This document shows positions 43,055 through 51,815 of a DNA stretch of 64,000 nt, one piece after another. Where the stretch lies: contig JAGQRH010000020.1 of NCBI GenBank assembly GCA_020425605.1, forward strand, positions 1 to 64,000, written 5' to 3'. This DNA comes from Planctomycetota bacterium. Its GTDB lineage: Bacteria; Planctomycetota; UBA8742; UBA2392. Every line of letters begins with the position of its first letter. The first letter of the stretch is position 1. The notes under the pieces were generated by a model. That model was not told the DNA's origin. It made no database searches and saw only the letters and a list, made by a program, of their open reading frames with translations. A program made the translations under genes and the position numbers.

Positions 43055-43900
43055 TCAGGTCGTCTTGATTCTGGGCTCAACGCTGTCATGGCTTCCGATC
43101 AACTGCAGGTACGTCGTGTGCTTTCGCAACTCGGCCAACGCCGTTCGGATGTTGTCCTGGTCAAAGCGTCCGGGGAATTCAACGAACACCGTGTAGTCCC
43201 ACTTGTTCGTGCGATTCGGGCGTGCAAACACCTGGGTCAGATTGATCTCATTGATGCGGAACGCGGCCAGCGCCTCCATCAACGCTCCGGGCTGGTGCTT
43301 CAGCTCGAACATCACGGTGGTCTTTACGTCGGCGGAGCCCTCAGCAGGAAGCTGCTTTGCCTTGGTCATGGCCACAAAGCGGGTCACACCGGTCACCGAG
43401 TTCTCGACGCTCGGCTGCAGAACCTGCAGCCCGAAAATACTGGCCGCAAAGTCGCCGCAGACCGTCGCTTCATTCTTGTCGCCGCGCTGGACCATCGCGG
43501 CCAGGTTCTCGGCACTGTCGTAGCGGGCGATCAGCTCAAGCCCGGTCTGCATGGCGAGGTACGTGCTGCTCAGGTTCAGGATCGCCGGGTGGGCGTAGAC
43601 GCGCTTGATGTCCGAATGTTTGGCGCCTTTCTGCCCGGCGAGGTTGTATCGCTCATGAAAGCGGATATCCCGCGCGAAGTGGACGCGTGTGGCACGCAGC
43701 AGATCGAGAATGTCGAAGCTGGTCCCCCACTCCGAGTTCTCGACACGCACGACGCCGACCTGGCAGTGTTCATCCGCCAGCGCATCGAACACGCCTTGTG
43801 CCGTGTTGCATGGCGTGGTCGCGATGTCCTGGTCGGCATACATCCAGGCAGCCGCGGCTTCAGCGTACGAGCCACGCTGCCCGTGGAATGCGATCTTCAC
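43055..43900 (-). CDS. pheA: prephenate dehydratase with ACT domain
   Basis: A 281-aa protein. The catalytic half has IAFHGQRGSYAEAAAAW, VVRVENSEWGTSFDILDLL and VTGVTRFVAMTK with the essential Thr-Arg-Phe. The C-terminal ACT domain (about residues 190-270) includes HQPGALMEALAAFRINEINLTQV and YTVFVEFPG for phenylalanine feedback. No chorismate mutase domain is fused. Start is GTG 43900, preceded by GGAGGATA. It converts prephenate to phenylpyruvate. Confidence 0.94.
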   Translation of the reverse strand: MKIAFHGQRGSYAEAAAAWMYADQDIATTPCNTAQGVFDALADEHCQVGVVRVENSEWGTSFDILDLLRATRVHFARDIRFHERYNLAGQKGAKHSDIKRVYAHPAILNLSSTYLAMQTGLELIARYDSAENLAAMVQRGDKNEATVCGDFAASIFGLQVLQPSVENSVTGVTRFVAMTKAKQLPAEGSADVKTTVMFELKHQPGALMEALAAFRINEINLTQVFARPNRTNKWDYTVFVEFPGRFDQDNIRTALAELRKHTTYLQLIGSHDSVEPRIKTT

Positions 43901-43947
43901 AGCTATCCTCCGCGAGTCTGTGCAATTTAGCAGTCGGCCGGCGGAAG

Positions 43948-45549
43948 TCAGCCCCCGATACGAACGCTGTGCATGCCCAGCAACGCGACTGAATTCAGGA
44001 TTGTGAACAGGGTTTCAAACGGCTCATCCCGCGGCAGCGACAGGGCGAACACTTCGGGGTCGGCTTTTCGTCGCGTGGTCAACGAGGCCAGCGAGGACGA
44101 GTAGCGAGGACCAGTGATCTTGTTCTCTTCGCCGTCCAACAGGAACGTGACGTCGTAGTTGCCCTCGGCAACCGAGCCTTCACGCTTGACCAGGACCGCC
44201 GCAATTGCGACTCCGGCCGGCAGGTCGTCCTTTGGTAGCGTCAGGTCGAGCAGGCGAAGGGTTGGCCCAAGCACGTCGTTGGTGATGACAAACAGCCGAT
44301 GGACACCGACCGATTTCATCATCTCCAGCACGCCCAGGAATGACTCCCAACTGGCGTTGCGATCCATCGCGAGCACTACTTGCAGCTCGCTGAGGCCGCT
44401 GTCGAAGTCGATCTCGCCGGCATTGCGCTGGAAGGCCTGAAGTACGCCGAGGTCGTCGGCGTGCTGGGTCCATTCCGGCTCATCACGCGAACGCGTGGAG
44501 AACGTCCCGTCTGTCATCGCACGAAGGCCAAGCATGGGCTTGTCGGAATCGACGATCGCAGCCGGCGGCAAGCCACGATCCGCGGCTGAGACGCGCCAGA
44601 AGTCGGACAGCGTCGGAACATCGATGTCCTTGGCAACGCCCAGCGTGTCATGGAACGCCGCCAGCTCACGGCGCTTCTCGACGCTGCCTGTCTCTTCGGG
44701 GATGTCGAGGCGAGGCCAGAACGGCTCGATTTCCGGGTATCCCAACGGCGCGCAGAGGTCCGCGAGCGAAGCGAAGTCGCCTACCGTGGCCGTATTGGCC
44801 AGGTCAAATTGCACGCGCTGGGCCCGCTTTGCCAGCTTGGGCAGGCCGCTCTTCAGTTTCGGCTTCCAGTCTGAATCCTGCCGGGCCTCGATCCGGTCGC
44901 CCTTGCCATCGAACCAGCCGAAGCGCACTACTTCACCTCGTTGGCTGAACCGTAACGTCGGCTCAGCTTCAGCCGGCGGCAGGTCGTACCACTCGTTGAA
45001 TACCTGCGCGGTATCAACCTTGAGCGGTAGCAGTCGCAGCGCGTCGTCGCGGGCGTCGAGGCTCACCAGCCAGAGATTGCGCACGCGCAGGTCAACGAGC
45101 TCTTTGCACAACTTGAGTAACTGGACATACGGTGCGCGCTTGTCCGCGAACAGGATCAAGGCGGCGGAGCTGGCCCGCAGGTCGTCGTTCCAGTGGGATG
45201 TCGCGAGGCTCGACATGCTTGAGCTGAGCGAGATGAGTGTTGCGGGCTGGAACTCGCCTCTGGCCAACACGGAGAACGTTCCGTCCGCGTTGAGCCTCGT
45301 TGCAAGAACGCCGTCATCCTCGACGGTTGCCTTTACTGGAAAGACGTTTCCGTTGCGCTGCTCGGCGAGTTTCCAGTACTCGGTGAAGTCAGGATACTCG
45401 ATGCCCTTGCCCAACTCGCCGGGCTCAAACACCACCAGCCGCGACTTCCGCGGCGGCGCAGGTGGCGGCTGTGTGGTGTTTTCGCCGCTGCCGCAGGCAC
45501 CCAACAGCATCGCGAAGGCAGCAGCAAGCAGAATCGATGTGCGGGTCAC
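43948..45549 (-). CDS. large lipoprotein with ExbD/TolR-like repeats
   Basis: A 533-aa lipoprotein (lipobox LLGAC, Cys19). Inside are segments with the pattern of the ExbD/TolR periplasmic domain, a hydrophobic strand, a polar turn, a helix and a second strand: near 130-165 (ALILFADKRAPYVQLLKLCK), near 390-425 (VVLAMDRNASWESFLGVLEM) and at the C-terminus near 500-533 (FETLFTILNSVALLGMHSV). The domain call is by eye. GTG start overlaps the DUF1844 stop (GTGA). Probably faces the periplasm. Confidence 0.7.
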   Translation of the reverse strand: MTRTSILLAAAFAMLLGACGSGENTTQPPPAPPRKSRLVVFEPGELGKGIEYPDFTEYWKLAEQRNGNVFPVKATVEDDGVLATRLNADGTFSVLARGEFQPATLISLSSSMSSLATSHWNDDLRASSAALILFADKRAPYVQLLKLCKELVDLRVRNLWLVSLDARDDALRLLPLKVDTAQVFNEWYDLPPAEAEPTLRFSQRGEVVRFGWFDGKGDRIEARQDSDWKPKLKSGLPKLAKRAQRVQFDLANTATVGDFASLADLCAPLGYPEIEPFWPRLDIPEETGSVEKRRELAAFHDTLGVAKDIDVPTLSDFWRVSAADRGLPPAAIVDSDKPMLGLRAMTDGTFSTRSRDEPEWTQHADDLGVLQAFQRNAGEIDFDSGLSELQVVLAMDRNASWESFLGVLEMMKSVGVHRLFVITNDVLGPTLRLLDLTLPKDDLPAGVAIAAVLVKREGSVAEGNYDVTFLLDGEENKITGPRYSSSLASLTTRRKADPEVFALSLPRDEPFETLFTILNSVALLGMHSVRIGG

Positions 45550-45917
45550 TTGCCCGGGCCTTCTGCCCCGCGCTGCGCCTGCACCCAGATCAGCTTCAAC
45601 TCGCCGATCAGGTTCTCCAACGTTGCTTCTTCGTCGGAGTTCAGGTTGCCCTTGGTCTTTTCCTGCAGCATCGCCAGCGTGTCTACTACATAGCGGGCCT
45701 GTTCGTAGTCGATGTCAGCTTCGCCGGTGAGCGGGTTGGCGATGGCGCCCATGAAAATCATCGCCTGCGTGGCAAGCGACGCGCAGTGGGTGATGAAGTC
45801 AGCCGGCGGCAAACCCCGCTGCTCAGGCTCTGACTCTTTGGCCAGCTTTTCCTTTTCCTGCGCCGCCTGCTCTTTCCAGTCGGAGTCGACGATGATCTTG
45901 GGCTTGTCTTCGCTCAT
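45546..45917 (-). CDS. DUF1844 family protein
   Basis: A 123-aa protein. ITHCASLATQAMIFMGAIANPLTG and ARYVVDTLAMLQEKTKGNLNSDEEATLENLIGELKLIW are the DUF1844 signature. The N-terminus is charged. Function unknown; family members often lie near envelope or translation genes. It is translationally coupled on both sides (ATGA upstream, GTGA downstream). Confidence 0.9.
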   Translation of the reverse strand: MSEDKPKIIVDSDWKEQAAQEKEKLAKESEPEQRGLPPADFITHCASLATQAMIFMGAIANPLTGEADIDYEQARYVVDTLAMLQEKTKGNLNSDEEATLENLIGELKLIWVQAQRGAEGPGK

Positions 45918-46552
45918 TTCTGGCCTTGTCTGCGTTCGAGTTCGTCGCGGTACATCTTCTGGCTCTTGCCTGAAGGGCTAACAGTGCCGCCCGTCTTCGA
46001 AGTGCCGTAGGCAGCCTCGAATCGACCAAGCAGAACTCCGACCTCGTAGTTGTCCGGACCCTCGTAGTACCAATCGGCTTCCAGCGGCCGCTTGATGTCA
46101 CTGCGGCGTTCCAGACGCACTGCCACGCCGATCCGGGTCTGCTCCAGGTCTGCTTTCTTTTCGGCCTCGGTCTTCTTGCCGTCTTTCTCCTGCTGCTCGG
46201 CCCAGCGCTTGGCCTCGGCTTCGGTCAGCGGCTGGTACTCAAACGGTTTGCGCTCGGAGTACACAGTCGTGATCTTGATGTAGGCCCGGCGGCGGAAGTC
46301 ATTGCCCGCGTACGGGCTGCCGGTCTGGGCCATGTTCCATTCCGTGTCGACGTAGATTTCAGGCAGATCGTTTACGTAGTTCTCTTCCTTGTCGCGGATT
46401 TCGTAGCCTTCGTCGGACAGAATGCTCATCATCGCCGTGTAGGCCTGCTCACGGCTGACTGAGAACTCCTTGTACGTGTATTCCTTGTACTCGGCACAAC
46501 CGGCAAGCATCGCCAACAGCAACGCCAGTGCGGGTATACGGAATCGTTTCAC
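45914..46552 (-). CDS. hypothetical lipoprotein
   Basis: A 212-aa protein with lipobox LAGCA (Cys19). The remainder is hydrophilic, with AYTAMMSILSDEGYEIRDKEENY resembling small outer-membrane-associated lipoproteins, and a charged middle rich in Glu, Lys and Ala. It is the first gene of a three-gene unit with DUF1844 and the ExbD-like lipoprotein. No known family recognised. Confidence 0.75.
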   Translation of the reverse strand: MKRFRIPALALLLAMLAGCAEYKEYTYKEFSVSREQAYTAMMSILSDEGYEIRDKEENYVNDLPEIYVDTEWNMAQTGSPYAGNDFRRRAYIKITTVYSERKPFEYQPLTEAEAKRWAEQQEKDGKKTEAEKKADLEQTRIGVAVRLERRSDIKRPLEADWYYEGPDNYEVGVLLGRFEAAYGTSKTGGTVSPSGKSQKMYRDELERRQGQK

Positions 46553-46632
46553 TGCAAGGCCCTCATTCGGGGTGAATCGGGGACTGTAACACTGTATACG
46601 CCCAACAACCCTTCAACAACCGTGCGGGGGCT

Positions 46633-46660
46633 TTGGAACGGGCATTTGGACTGCTACACT
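46633..46660 (+). promoter_or_regulatory. candidate mqnE promoter
   Basis: TTGGAA (46633-46638), a 16-nt spacer and TACACT (46655-46660). Each hexamer matches consensus at four positions. Transcription would start near 46667, just before the AAAGGAG. Confidence 0.35.
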
Positions 46661-46692
46661 TCGGGGACGGGGTAAAGGAGAGTACCTCCAGC

Positions 46693-47793
46693 ATGAACCC
46701 ACTGTTCGCGAACAGTGACATCGCAGACATAGTCGGGAAAGTCGAGGCCGAACAGCGCCTGACGGCCGAAGATGCCCTGCGGCTGTTCCGCACCCCGGAC
46801 ATTGCCGCACTTGGCTATGCGGCAAACCTCGTGCGCGAGCGCCTGCACGGCGACACCACGACTTACATCGTCAATCGCTACCTGCACTACAGCAACGTCT
46901 GTTGGGACACCTGCAAGTTCTGCAGCTTCTACCGCAAGCCCGGTGAGCCCGGCAGCTTCACCAAGCCGGTCGAGCAGATCGTTGATTGGGCAAAGCAGTT
47001 CCAGGGCCAGGGCGTGCAGGAGCTGCACATTGTCGGCGGTCTGCACCCGGCCCTCAAATACGACTACTACCTGCAGATGTTGCGGGGGCTGAAGGAAGTC
47101 CTGCCCGACACTGCGCTCAAGGGTTTCACCAGCGTCGAGATCGACTGGTTCTCAAGAATAAGCCGCAAGGACGCCCGAACCGTGATGCGTGAGATGCACG
47201 AGGCCGGTCTGGATTCACTGACCGGCGGCGGGGCGGAGATTTTCGCTGAGCATGTGCGCAAGCAGATCTGCCCCAACAAGATCGGCGCCGATCGCTACTT
47301 CGAAATCCACGGCATCGCACATGAGATGGGCCTGAAGACCCAGGTCACGATGCTGTACGGCCACGTCGAGTCCATCGAGGACCGCGTCGACCACCTGATG
47401 CGCGTGCGGGATTTCAATGAGCGCACCGGTGGCTTCCAGGTATTCATCCCGCTGGCCTATCACCCGGAAAACAATGCGCTCAGGGCGCGACGTGCCACCG
47501 GTATGGATGACCTGAGGGTCTATGCCATCTCTCGGCTGGTGCTCGACAACGTGCCGCACATCAAGTGCTACTGGATCAGCGCCGGGCTGAAGCTGAGCCA
47601 GGTTTCGCTGGGCTACGGCGTCGATGACCTTGACGGCATCGTCTACGAGCACGAGAGAATCTTCCACGACGCCGGCAGCGGCACCCCGCAGAAACTTGGC
47701 GAAGAAGACGTCCGAAAACTGATCCGAGATGCCGGCCGTGTACCGTGCCGGCGCGATTCGCGCTACCAATTGCTTGAGGAAGTGACGGCCTGA
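46693..47793 (+). CDS. mqnE: aminofutalosine synthase, radical SAM
   Basis: A 366-aa enzyme of futalosine menaquinone synthesis. NVCWDTCKFCSFYRKPG gives the CxxxCxxC iron-sulfur site, followed by ELHIVGGLHPALKYDYYLQMLRGLKE, GFTSVEIDWFSRIS and LDSLTGGGAEIFAEHVR, the MqnE-specific blocks. It joins 3-(1-carboxyvinyloxy)benzoate to SAM. ATG 46693 is chosen; AAAGGAG lies 12 nt upstream. Other mqn genes are not in the window. Confidence 0.94.
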   Translation: MNPLFANSDIADIVGKVEAEQRLTAEDALRLFRTPDIAALGYAANLVRERLHGDTTTYIVNRYLHYSNVCWDTCKFCSFYRKPGEPGSFTKPVEQIVDWAKQFQGQGVQELHIVGGLHPALKYDYYLQMLRGLKEVLPDTALKGFTSVEIDWFSRISRKDARTVMREMHEAGLDSLTGGGAEIFAEHVRKQICPNKIGADRYFEIHGIAHEMGLKTQVTMLYGHVESIEDRVDHLMRVRDFNERTGGFQVFIPLAYHPENNALRARRATGMDDLRVYAISRLVLDNVPHIKCYWISAGLKLSQVSLGYGVDDLDGIVYEHERIFHDAGSGTPQKLGEEDVRKLIRDAGRVPCRRDSRYQLLEEVTA

Positions 47794-47817
47794 ACGTCCG
47801 GGGCCCCGGAGACTTAG

Positions 47818-49872
47818 ATGACACGACTGATCGCGATACTGCTGCTTCTGCTTCTTGCCGTACCTGCATTCGCACAGACGCCTGCGAAGGATGACAAGAA
47901 GGACGAAAAGGCAGAGGCCGTCGACCTCGGCATACCGGCTGACTTTGCTGCGTACCTGAAGAAGCGCTTCCCGCAGCTGGACCCAGGCGGCGAGCACGAC
48001 CTGTTCAATCTTAAGGACTACAAGGACGCTGACAAGCGGCACAACTACACCGTCGCCATGACTCAGCTGCTGATTTCATACATGTCTGAGCTGGGTCTCG
48101 GCTCGACCATCGCCAAGCAGTTCGATCAGTACGCCCGCGGCAAAGAGGGCAACCAGGTTACGTTCAAGGTGCTGTACGCGGTGGTGCTGATGTACTACCC
48201 GCCCGGGCAGCCCAATACCACCGAGGCCGAGAAGCTGCTGCGCGAAGCGACCGAGGCCGCACCCAACTATGCCTACCCGTGGTTCCTGCTGGCGAACTTT
48301 GAGTTCGCACGATTCCAGCAGATCGAGGGGGCAAGCCCGCGCCCGGTGCTGCAGGCACTCGAGAAGGCCCTGACAATCCGCCCGGACTTCCTGCGCGCCG
48401 TGCTGCTGAAGTCCCAGGTCTACCTCGGCGCCAACCCGCCGCGGGCGGCAGACGTGCGCGAGATGGTCGAGCCGTTTGTTTCCACCAAGATTCCCGCCGC
48501 CGGCGACGACTTTGAAGACACGCTGCGCCTCTACGCCGCTTGCCACAAGGTCGACGAGTTGATCGCCTTGGTCAAGAAGCTGGTGGACAGCGGCAAGCTG
48601 AGCAATGAGCAGAAGATCCGCGCCTATCAGGTCCAGACCGGCCTGCGACTGCAGTCAGATGGATTTGACGAGGCAATCGACGACCTGAACAGGATGCTGG
48701 CGTGGATCAAGCCCGAGGACAATCCGGATGCAGCCCTGCTGGCCCACAAGCGCCTCGCGCTCTGCTGGGGGACGAAGGCAATGAATCTTCGCACCCAGGA
48801 CAAGTCACTGGCCGATCCGCAGAACAAGAAAGACTTTGACGCTTATCTGGCCGCGGCCGAAGACGAGCATCAGATTTGTGCGGACATTGAGACCAAGTAT
48901 CTGCCGATGACGCTTCACGGGCTGGAAGCGCGTCAGTACGTAGAGTTCATCTATCGCGCCAAGGGCGACCCGGAGGCGGCGCGCGACTGGCTCAAGAAGT
49001 ATCTCGAGACGACGGACCTGACGGCGTCGCAGCGCAACGTCCTTGAGAATCTGCTGAAGCTGCTCGAGATCGAACTGAACCCGACCGAAGACGGTCTGAT
49101 CGACCTGTATGAGAGCTACGTGTCGCAGGACGACATGGAGAAGCTCGGTGCCTCGCTTGCGATGGCGCAGGAGAACATCAAGCTCAAGGGCCGCCCGCGC
49201 TTCCGCATGGAGCGCTCACTGAATTTCTTCGTCAGCCAGCTGGACAACCGTATTCGACAGATTTCCGGCATTGCGGCCTTCCTGGTTGCCGACACTGCGC
49301 TGAACTATGTGAAGGATAAGGCCATTGCGGCCGACGAAGCTCGCCAAAATGACGAGACAGCGAAGAAGAACGCCGAAGAGGCAGCCAAGGAAGGCGGAGA
49401 CAAGGCCAAGGCCGCGGAGGAGGTTGCCAATAAGACTGCCGAGAAGTTGAAGGCGGCAAATGAGGCGCTGAAGGTCGCGAAACAGGCCCTGAGAGACGCG
49501 GCGGCTGCGCTCGCCACACGACTTGAGAAGGAAACGGAGCTCAAGTCCGACGCGCAGGCAGAGCTGCAGGAGAACCTGAGCAAGGCCATCATCCTGATCG
49601 GCGACCGTGCCGCGCAGGAACGCGCCGCGCGCCACGAGGCCAAGCTGATCCTGGCAGCCAAGTCGGACAACTCGATCCGATCGCTGATGAAGGTGATTGC
49701 AGCGGTCTGGAGCGACAAGGACTTTGTCGATGGCATGAAGAACAAGCCGCCGAAGATCTCCAAGACAGACCTGTTCTCGCCTGACAAGACGGCCGCGTGG
49801 CTTGAGAAGCTGGCTGACGCGCTCAAGCTGGATGTCGCGGACGAAGAAGCAGCAGATGCCAAGCAGGACTAA
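47818..49872 (+). CDS. secreted TPR protein with coiled coil
   Basis: A 684-aa protein. A signal peptide (residues 1-19, LLLLLLAVPAFAQ) is followed by a charged linker and TPR-like helical repeats from about residue 80 to 460 (AEKLLREATEAAPNYAYPWFLLANFEFARF is one example pattern). A Lys/Ala/Glu-rich coiled coil occupies about residues 495-580. It probably works in the periplasm as a scaffold. GGAG precedes ATG 47818, and the gene starts 24 bp after mqnE with a strong terminator behind it. Confidence 0.75.
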   Translation: MTRLIAILLLLLLAVPAFAQTPAKDDKKDEKAEAVDLGIPADFAAYLKKRFPQLDPGGEHDLFNLKDYKDADKRHNYTVAMTQLLISYMSELGLGSTIAKQFDQYARGKEGNQVTFKVLYAVVLMYYPPGQPNTTEAEKLLREATEAAPNYAYPWFLLANFEFARFQQIEGASPRPVLQALEKALTIRPDFLRAVLLKSQVYLGANPPRAADVREMVEPFVSTKIPAAGDDFEDTLRLYAACHKVDELIALVKKLVDSGKLSNEQKIRAYQVQTGLRLQSDGFDEAIDDLNRMLAWIKPEDNPDAALLAHKRLALCWGTKAMNLRTQDKSLADPQNKKDFDAYLAAAEDEHQICADIETKYLPMTLHGLEARQYVEFIYRAKGDPEAARDWLKKYLETTDLTASQRNVLENLLKLLEIELNPTEDGLIDLYESYVSQDDMEKLGASLAMAQENIKLKGRPRFRMERSLNFFVSQLDNRIRQISGIAAFLVADTALNYVKDKAIAADEARQNDETAKKNAEEAAKEGGDKAKAAEEVANKTAEKLKAANEALKVAKQALRDAAAALATRLEKETELKSDAQAELQENLSKAIILIGDRAAQERAARHEAKLILAAKSDNSIRSLMKVIAAVWSDKDFVDGMKNKPPKISKTDLFSPDKTAAWLEKLADALKLDVADEEAADAKQD

Positions 49873-49890
49873 TTGTGGCGGAGTGGACCG

Positions 49891-49918
49891 GGCCCGCTGC
49901 TTCGGCAGCGGGCCTTTT
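49891..49918 (+). terminator. intrinsic terminator after the TPR gene
   Basis: GGCCCGCTGC-TTCG-GCAGCGGGCC followed by TTTT. A 10-bp perfect stem with a UUCG tetraloop. The minus-strand Nudix gene ends at its foot. Confidence 0.9.
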
Positions 49919-50340
49919 CAATGGCTGGTCAGGTATGCATCGGCGGCGCGCAGGACTTCGCGCATCTGGTCAAAGGTGATCGCCTCAAGGGCGTCTTCGA
50001 GTGTGAACCAGTCGGCTTCGCTGTGCTCGCTGCTGCATTCCACATCGGTGGTGGCCGAAGTTCCCAGCAGATACGTGACCTTCTTGTGGTAGGAGCCGCG
50101 CTTTCGACTGTCCACGTCGTATTCGATGACCTGCTCGAAGCCGTCCACCACCTGCACATCGGTGATGCCGGTTTCTTCTGCGGTCTCGCGCAGTGCCGTC
50201 TGAAGAGTGTCTTCGCCCTCGTCCGTATGGCCCTTGGGCGGCAACCAGTCACCAGTTCGTGCGCTTCGCAGCAACAGGTAGCGCGGGCTGCCGGATGACA
50301 AGTTCGCGAGGATGAACCCCGCCGCGGTGCGCTCGTTCAT
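49918..50340 (-). CDS. Nudix hydrolase, Ap4A-hydrolase-like
   Basis: A 140-aa protein. The Nudix box GHTDEGEDTLQTALRETAEETGI fits GX5EX7REUXEEXGU exactly (about residues 37-59). LLLRSARTGDWLPPKGH before it and YHKKVTYLLGT after it suggest the bis(5'-nucleosyl)-tetraphosphatase group. It overlaps the secreted protein gene upstream by 4 bases (ATGA). Confidence 0.9.
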   Translation of the reverse strand: MNERTAAGFILANLSSGSPRYLLLRSARTGDWLPPKGHTDEGEDTLQTALRETAEETGITDVQVVDGFEQVIEYDVDSRKRGSYHKKVTYLLGTSATTDVECSSEHSEADWFTLEDALEAITFDQMREVLRAADAYLTSH

Positions 50341-51287
50341 GGTTCTTCGTCGATCTTCCAGTTGTCGCCCACTTTGACGACCCTGACGCTGATGGTTCGC
50401 TGGTCGGCCTCGCCGGTCTGCTGCAGCTTGAGTTTCACCCGCACAACTGCACGCGCGGCGTCAGATGCGTCGATCGTCGAATCGACGACTTCCCATGCCA
50501 TGAGCCGCTCGCGTGTACCTGCAAGGCTGGCTTTCAGCTCGTCAGTCTTTGCGGCAGCAATGCGGCGCGTCGTATGGCAGTCGAGCAGTGCGGTCGCGTC
50601 GCCCTTCTCGATCGCTCGCCAGGCCGTTTCGACGACGGACTTTGGCGTCGCGTATGGCGAGTCACCGGCGCCCTCCTCAGCCAGCTCCGCGCGCATGCGG
50701 GAGATATCTTCCTGCAGGGCCTGCTCAAAGGCCTCGAGTCGGCGGCGTTGCTTGATGACTTCGTCGAGCTGCTTCTCCGCGTTTTCCAGGCGCTCAGCGA
50801 GGCTCGCTGCAGGAAGCTCGGCCTCGATCTGCGGGATCGAGTACCAGCGCCAGTGGCTGCCGTCTTCGGCAAGCGTCATCAGCACGCGGAACTTCTCTTC
50901 CGTGCCGGCCGACCCGGTCATGCTGATGAGCAGTTCTGCCTTGCCGCTTTCCCGGTCTGCTTTCGGCTCTTCCAGCACGCGGACCTTGCGCTTGCGCCAG
51001 GAGTCGCGGAATTCGGCGCTGCGGAACAGGTCCAGCCAGTCACGCTTCATGTCCGCGCGTTCGCTCTCACCGTACGTCTTGCCGTCTGACTTCTCGCGCT
51101 CGCCCAGCCAAGTCTCGAAGTCGAAATAGCTTTCGAATGCGGCCGCGCGATCGGCCTCGGTCATGTCCTCACGCATGACGACATCGACGAACTTCTCAAA
51201 GGACTCTCGCGGAGTGAGCTGCTTGTCGTCGGCCAGAACGGTACAGACAAGTAGCATCAGGACCGCGGCGATTGAGAGTGTGCGCAT
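50337..51287 (-). CDS. secreted protein with MlaC-like and DUF4440-like features, unknown
   Basis: A 316-aa protein with a signal peptide (residues 1-19, ending LADD or VLA). The N-terminal half (residues 20-140) is helical and charged with a beta segment (ELLISMTGSAGTEEKFRVLM) vaguely like MlaC or a stress protein. A coiled coil covers about 150-200 (EQALQEDISRMRAEL). The last 100 residues (VVETAWRAIEKGDATALLDC ... VVKVGDNWKIDE) have the pattern of an NTF2-like domain. Role unknown; a lipid or ligand carrier is possible but unproven. Confidence 0.7.
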   Translation of the reverse strand: MRTLSIAAVLMLLVCTVLADDKQLTPRESFEKFVDVVMREDMTEADRAAAFESYFDFETWLGEREKSDGKTYGESERADMKRDWLDLFRSAEFRDSWRKRKVRVLEEPKADRESGKAELLISMTGSAGTEEKFRVLMTLAEDGSHWRWYSIPQIEAELPAASLAERLENAEKQLDEVIKQRRRLEAFEQALQEDISRMRAELAEEGAGDSPYATPKSVVETAWRAIEKGDATALLDCHTTRRIAAAKTDELKASLAGTRERLMAWEVVDSTIDASDAARAVVRVKLKLQQTGEADQRTISVRVVKVGDNWKIDEEP

Positions 51288-51351
51288 GACCCGCCTTTGA
51301 CCGGGGTTTCAGGGCGTGATAGCTTGATATCAGGCTTTGACAGGTCAAGCC

Positions 51352-51684
51352 ATGTTGATGACAACAACCGCCAATCTTGAGGGACAGGTCATCCTGAAGT
51401 ACCTCGGGCTGGTCGCCGGGCAAGCTGCAATCGCGCCGATTGAGCTGCGCGACTTCGCCAACTTCATACGGCGCGAAGGCGGCGGGCGTCACCCTGAATT
51501 CGAGCAGCTCGTTCTCGAGACACGCCATGCTGCGCTGATGAGCCTGGAAGGCCAGGCCAAGGAACTCGGCGCCAACGCCATCATCGGCGTAAGCTTCGAC
51601 TTCGCCAGCCTCGCCAGCGACAACCTCGTGCTCATCACCGTAAGCGGCACGGCCGTCCAGGCCGAAGACAAACGCAACTTGTAG
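51352..51684 (+). CDS. YbjQ/UPF0145 family protein
   Basis: A 110-aa protein. MTTTANLEGQVILKYLGLVAG at the N-terminus and LEGQAKELGANAIIGVSFDF in the C-terminal half match the YbjQ (DUF74) fold, and ITVSGTAV is its last strand. Family proteins form pentamers and have been called heavy-metal-binding without proof. ATG 51352 is preferred to upstream TTG 51337 from family alignment. Confidence 0.88.
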   Translation: MLMTTTANLEGQVILKYLGLVAGQAAIAPIELRDFANFIRREGGGRHPEFEQLVLETRHAALMSLEGQAKELGANAIIGVSFDFASLASDNLVLITVSGTAVQAEDKRNL

Positions 51685-51692
51685 AAACGGCA

Positions 51693-51810
51693 ATCTCGCA
51701 CCGAGACCACAGGGGGCACGGAGATCTGCTTTTCTCTAATGCCTTGTGGTCTCTGTGCGGAATGCCGTTGCAGTTCTTTGTGGCTTCGTGCCTTCGTGTG
51801 GGCTAATCCG
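51693..51810. repeat. intergenic repeat with imperfect inverted arms
   Basis: ACCGAGACCACAGGGGGCAC and, about 45 bp later, GCCTTGTGGTCTCTGTGC, form imperfect inverted arms, followed by a TTTGTGGCTTCGTGCCTTCG stretch. The vocabulary (CACAG/CTGTG, CTTCGTGCC) is that of dispersed intergenic repeats in environmental bacteria. No gene is seen in it. Confidence 0.5.
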
Positions 51811-51815
51811 TAGCC

